Source: DATGSF01 sp035302865 (GTDB lineage Bacteria; Bacteroidota; Bacteroidia; Chitinophagales; Chitinophagaceae). From it: a stretch of DNA of 5,211 nucleotides. The stretch covers positions 1 to 5,211 of the forward strand of contig DATGSF010000150.1 of NCBI GenBank assembly GCA_035302865.1. The letters run 5' to 3'. The translations under genes and the position numbers were made by a program. The notes beneath the pieces were generated by a model, which was given only the letters and a program-made list of their open reading frames with translations, did no database searches and had not been told where the DNA came from. Below, in pieces: positions 5,117 to 5,211 of this stretch (position 1 is its first letter; the number at the start of each line of letters is the position of its first letter).

Positions 5117-5211
5117 TTTTTAGGCATAGTTGTCTATGCCACTGAAAAAGCAGCTAAATATATGCCAGGTTTTGCTGTTTTTATGCTACAGATTGAAGTT
5201 GTTGAAACATT
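5117..5211 (+). other. Right-edge segment with a possible but unrecognised reading frame
   Basis: One plus-strand frame is open from 5117 to the window end, with ATGs at 5162 (MPGFAVFMLQIEVVET) and 5183. The minus strand is also open in one frame from 5211 down to a TAG at 5136-5134, ending ...PGIYLAAFSVA. I recognise neither, and frames of this length are common by chance. A gene entering from the right in either direction is possible, and the hairpin at 5019-5055 would suit a convergent one. Confidence 0.15.
5123..5140. repeat. Small hairpin GGCATAG-TTGT-CTATGCC
   Basis: Seven-base arms at 5123-5129 and 5134-5140 pair perfectly around a TTGT loop. The stem is the most GC-rich element in the spacer after the terminator. 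It is preceded by a T-rich run on the plus strand and followed by ACTGAAAAAGC, so the tail needed for an intrinsic terminator is absent in both directions. It could be a leader or operator structure for a gene beyond the right edge. Confidence 0.35.

Noticed and set aside
5123..5140. GGCATAG hairpin as an intrinsic terminator
   Set aside because: Neither strand has a T-run after the stem; the T-rich run precedes it on the plus strand.
1..5211. Alternative genetic code (TGA = Gly or TAG = sense)
   Set aside because: The long intact genes contain no in-frame TGA or TAG and use normal glycine codons throughout, and the T9SS tails place the organism in the Bacteroidota, where the standard code applies. 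Two isolated stops are better explained by mutation or error.

Overview
The window is AT-rich and looks like a member of the Bacteroidota, probably a flavobacterium-like organism. Three observations support this. Two secreted proteins carry C-terminal type IX secretion (T9SS, Por) sorting domains, a system confined to this phylum. An exact TAnnTTTG promoter element, the phylum's -7 consensus, precedes the alcohol dehydrogenase gene. Start codons follow A-rich leaders instead of strong Shine-Dalgarno sequences. Every undisputed gene end uses TAA.

Left part (1-2926, minus strand). Reading in the direction of transcription, from high to low coordinates, there is first an orphan T9SS sorting-tail remnant (2926-2816). 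Two tandem, paralogous T9SS-exported proteins follow (2805-1714 and 1675-593), and then a signal-peptide-bearing, beta-barrel-like protein (528 to the window edge) interrupted by an in-frame TAG. The two paralogues are mosaics. Their signal peptide, a middle block and the linker into the sorting domain are nearly identical, while the segments between and the last ~64 residues are strongly diverged. The remnant shows that at least one more copy once stood upstream. Their function is unknown; they are most likely cell-surface or extracellular proteins.

Middle (2927-3109). This is a very AT-rich divergent intergenic region with three copies of the 7-mer ATACTAG (one inverted) and a -7 promoter element for the rightward genes.

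Right part (3110-5055, plus strand). An intact zinc-dependent, YahK/cinnamyl-alcohol-dehydrogenase-type alcohol dehydrogenase is followed 41 bp later by an alpha/beta hydrolase. The hydrolase frame is broken by a TGA exactly one codon before the catalytic histidine. The rest of the hydrolase continues in the same frame to a TAA at 4999-5001, and a 17-bp-stem hairpin terminator begins 17 bp further on. The dehydrogenase and hydrolase were probably one transcription unit; no shared pathway can be deduced. The last ~155 bases hold small inverted repeats and no gene I can name.

The main points of interest are two independent in-frame nonsense codons (TAG and TGA) in otherwise well-preserved frames within 5.2 kb, and the decaying, tail-swapping tandem array of T9SS cargo genes. 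I see no CRISPR array, tRNA, rRNA, transposase or anything I can honestly call a new defence or metabolic system.
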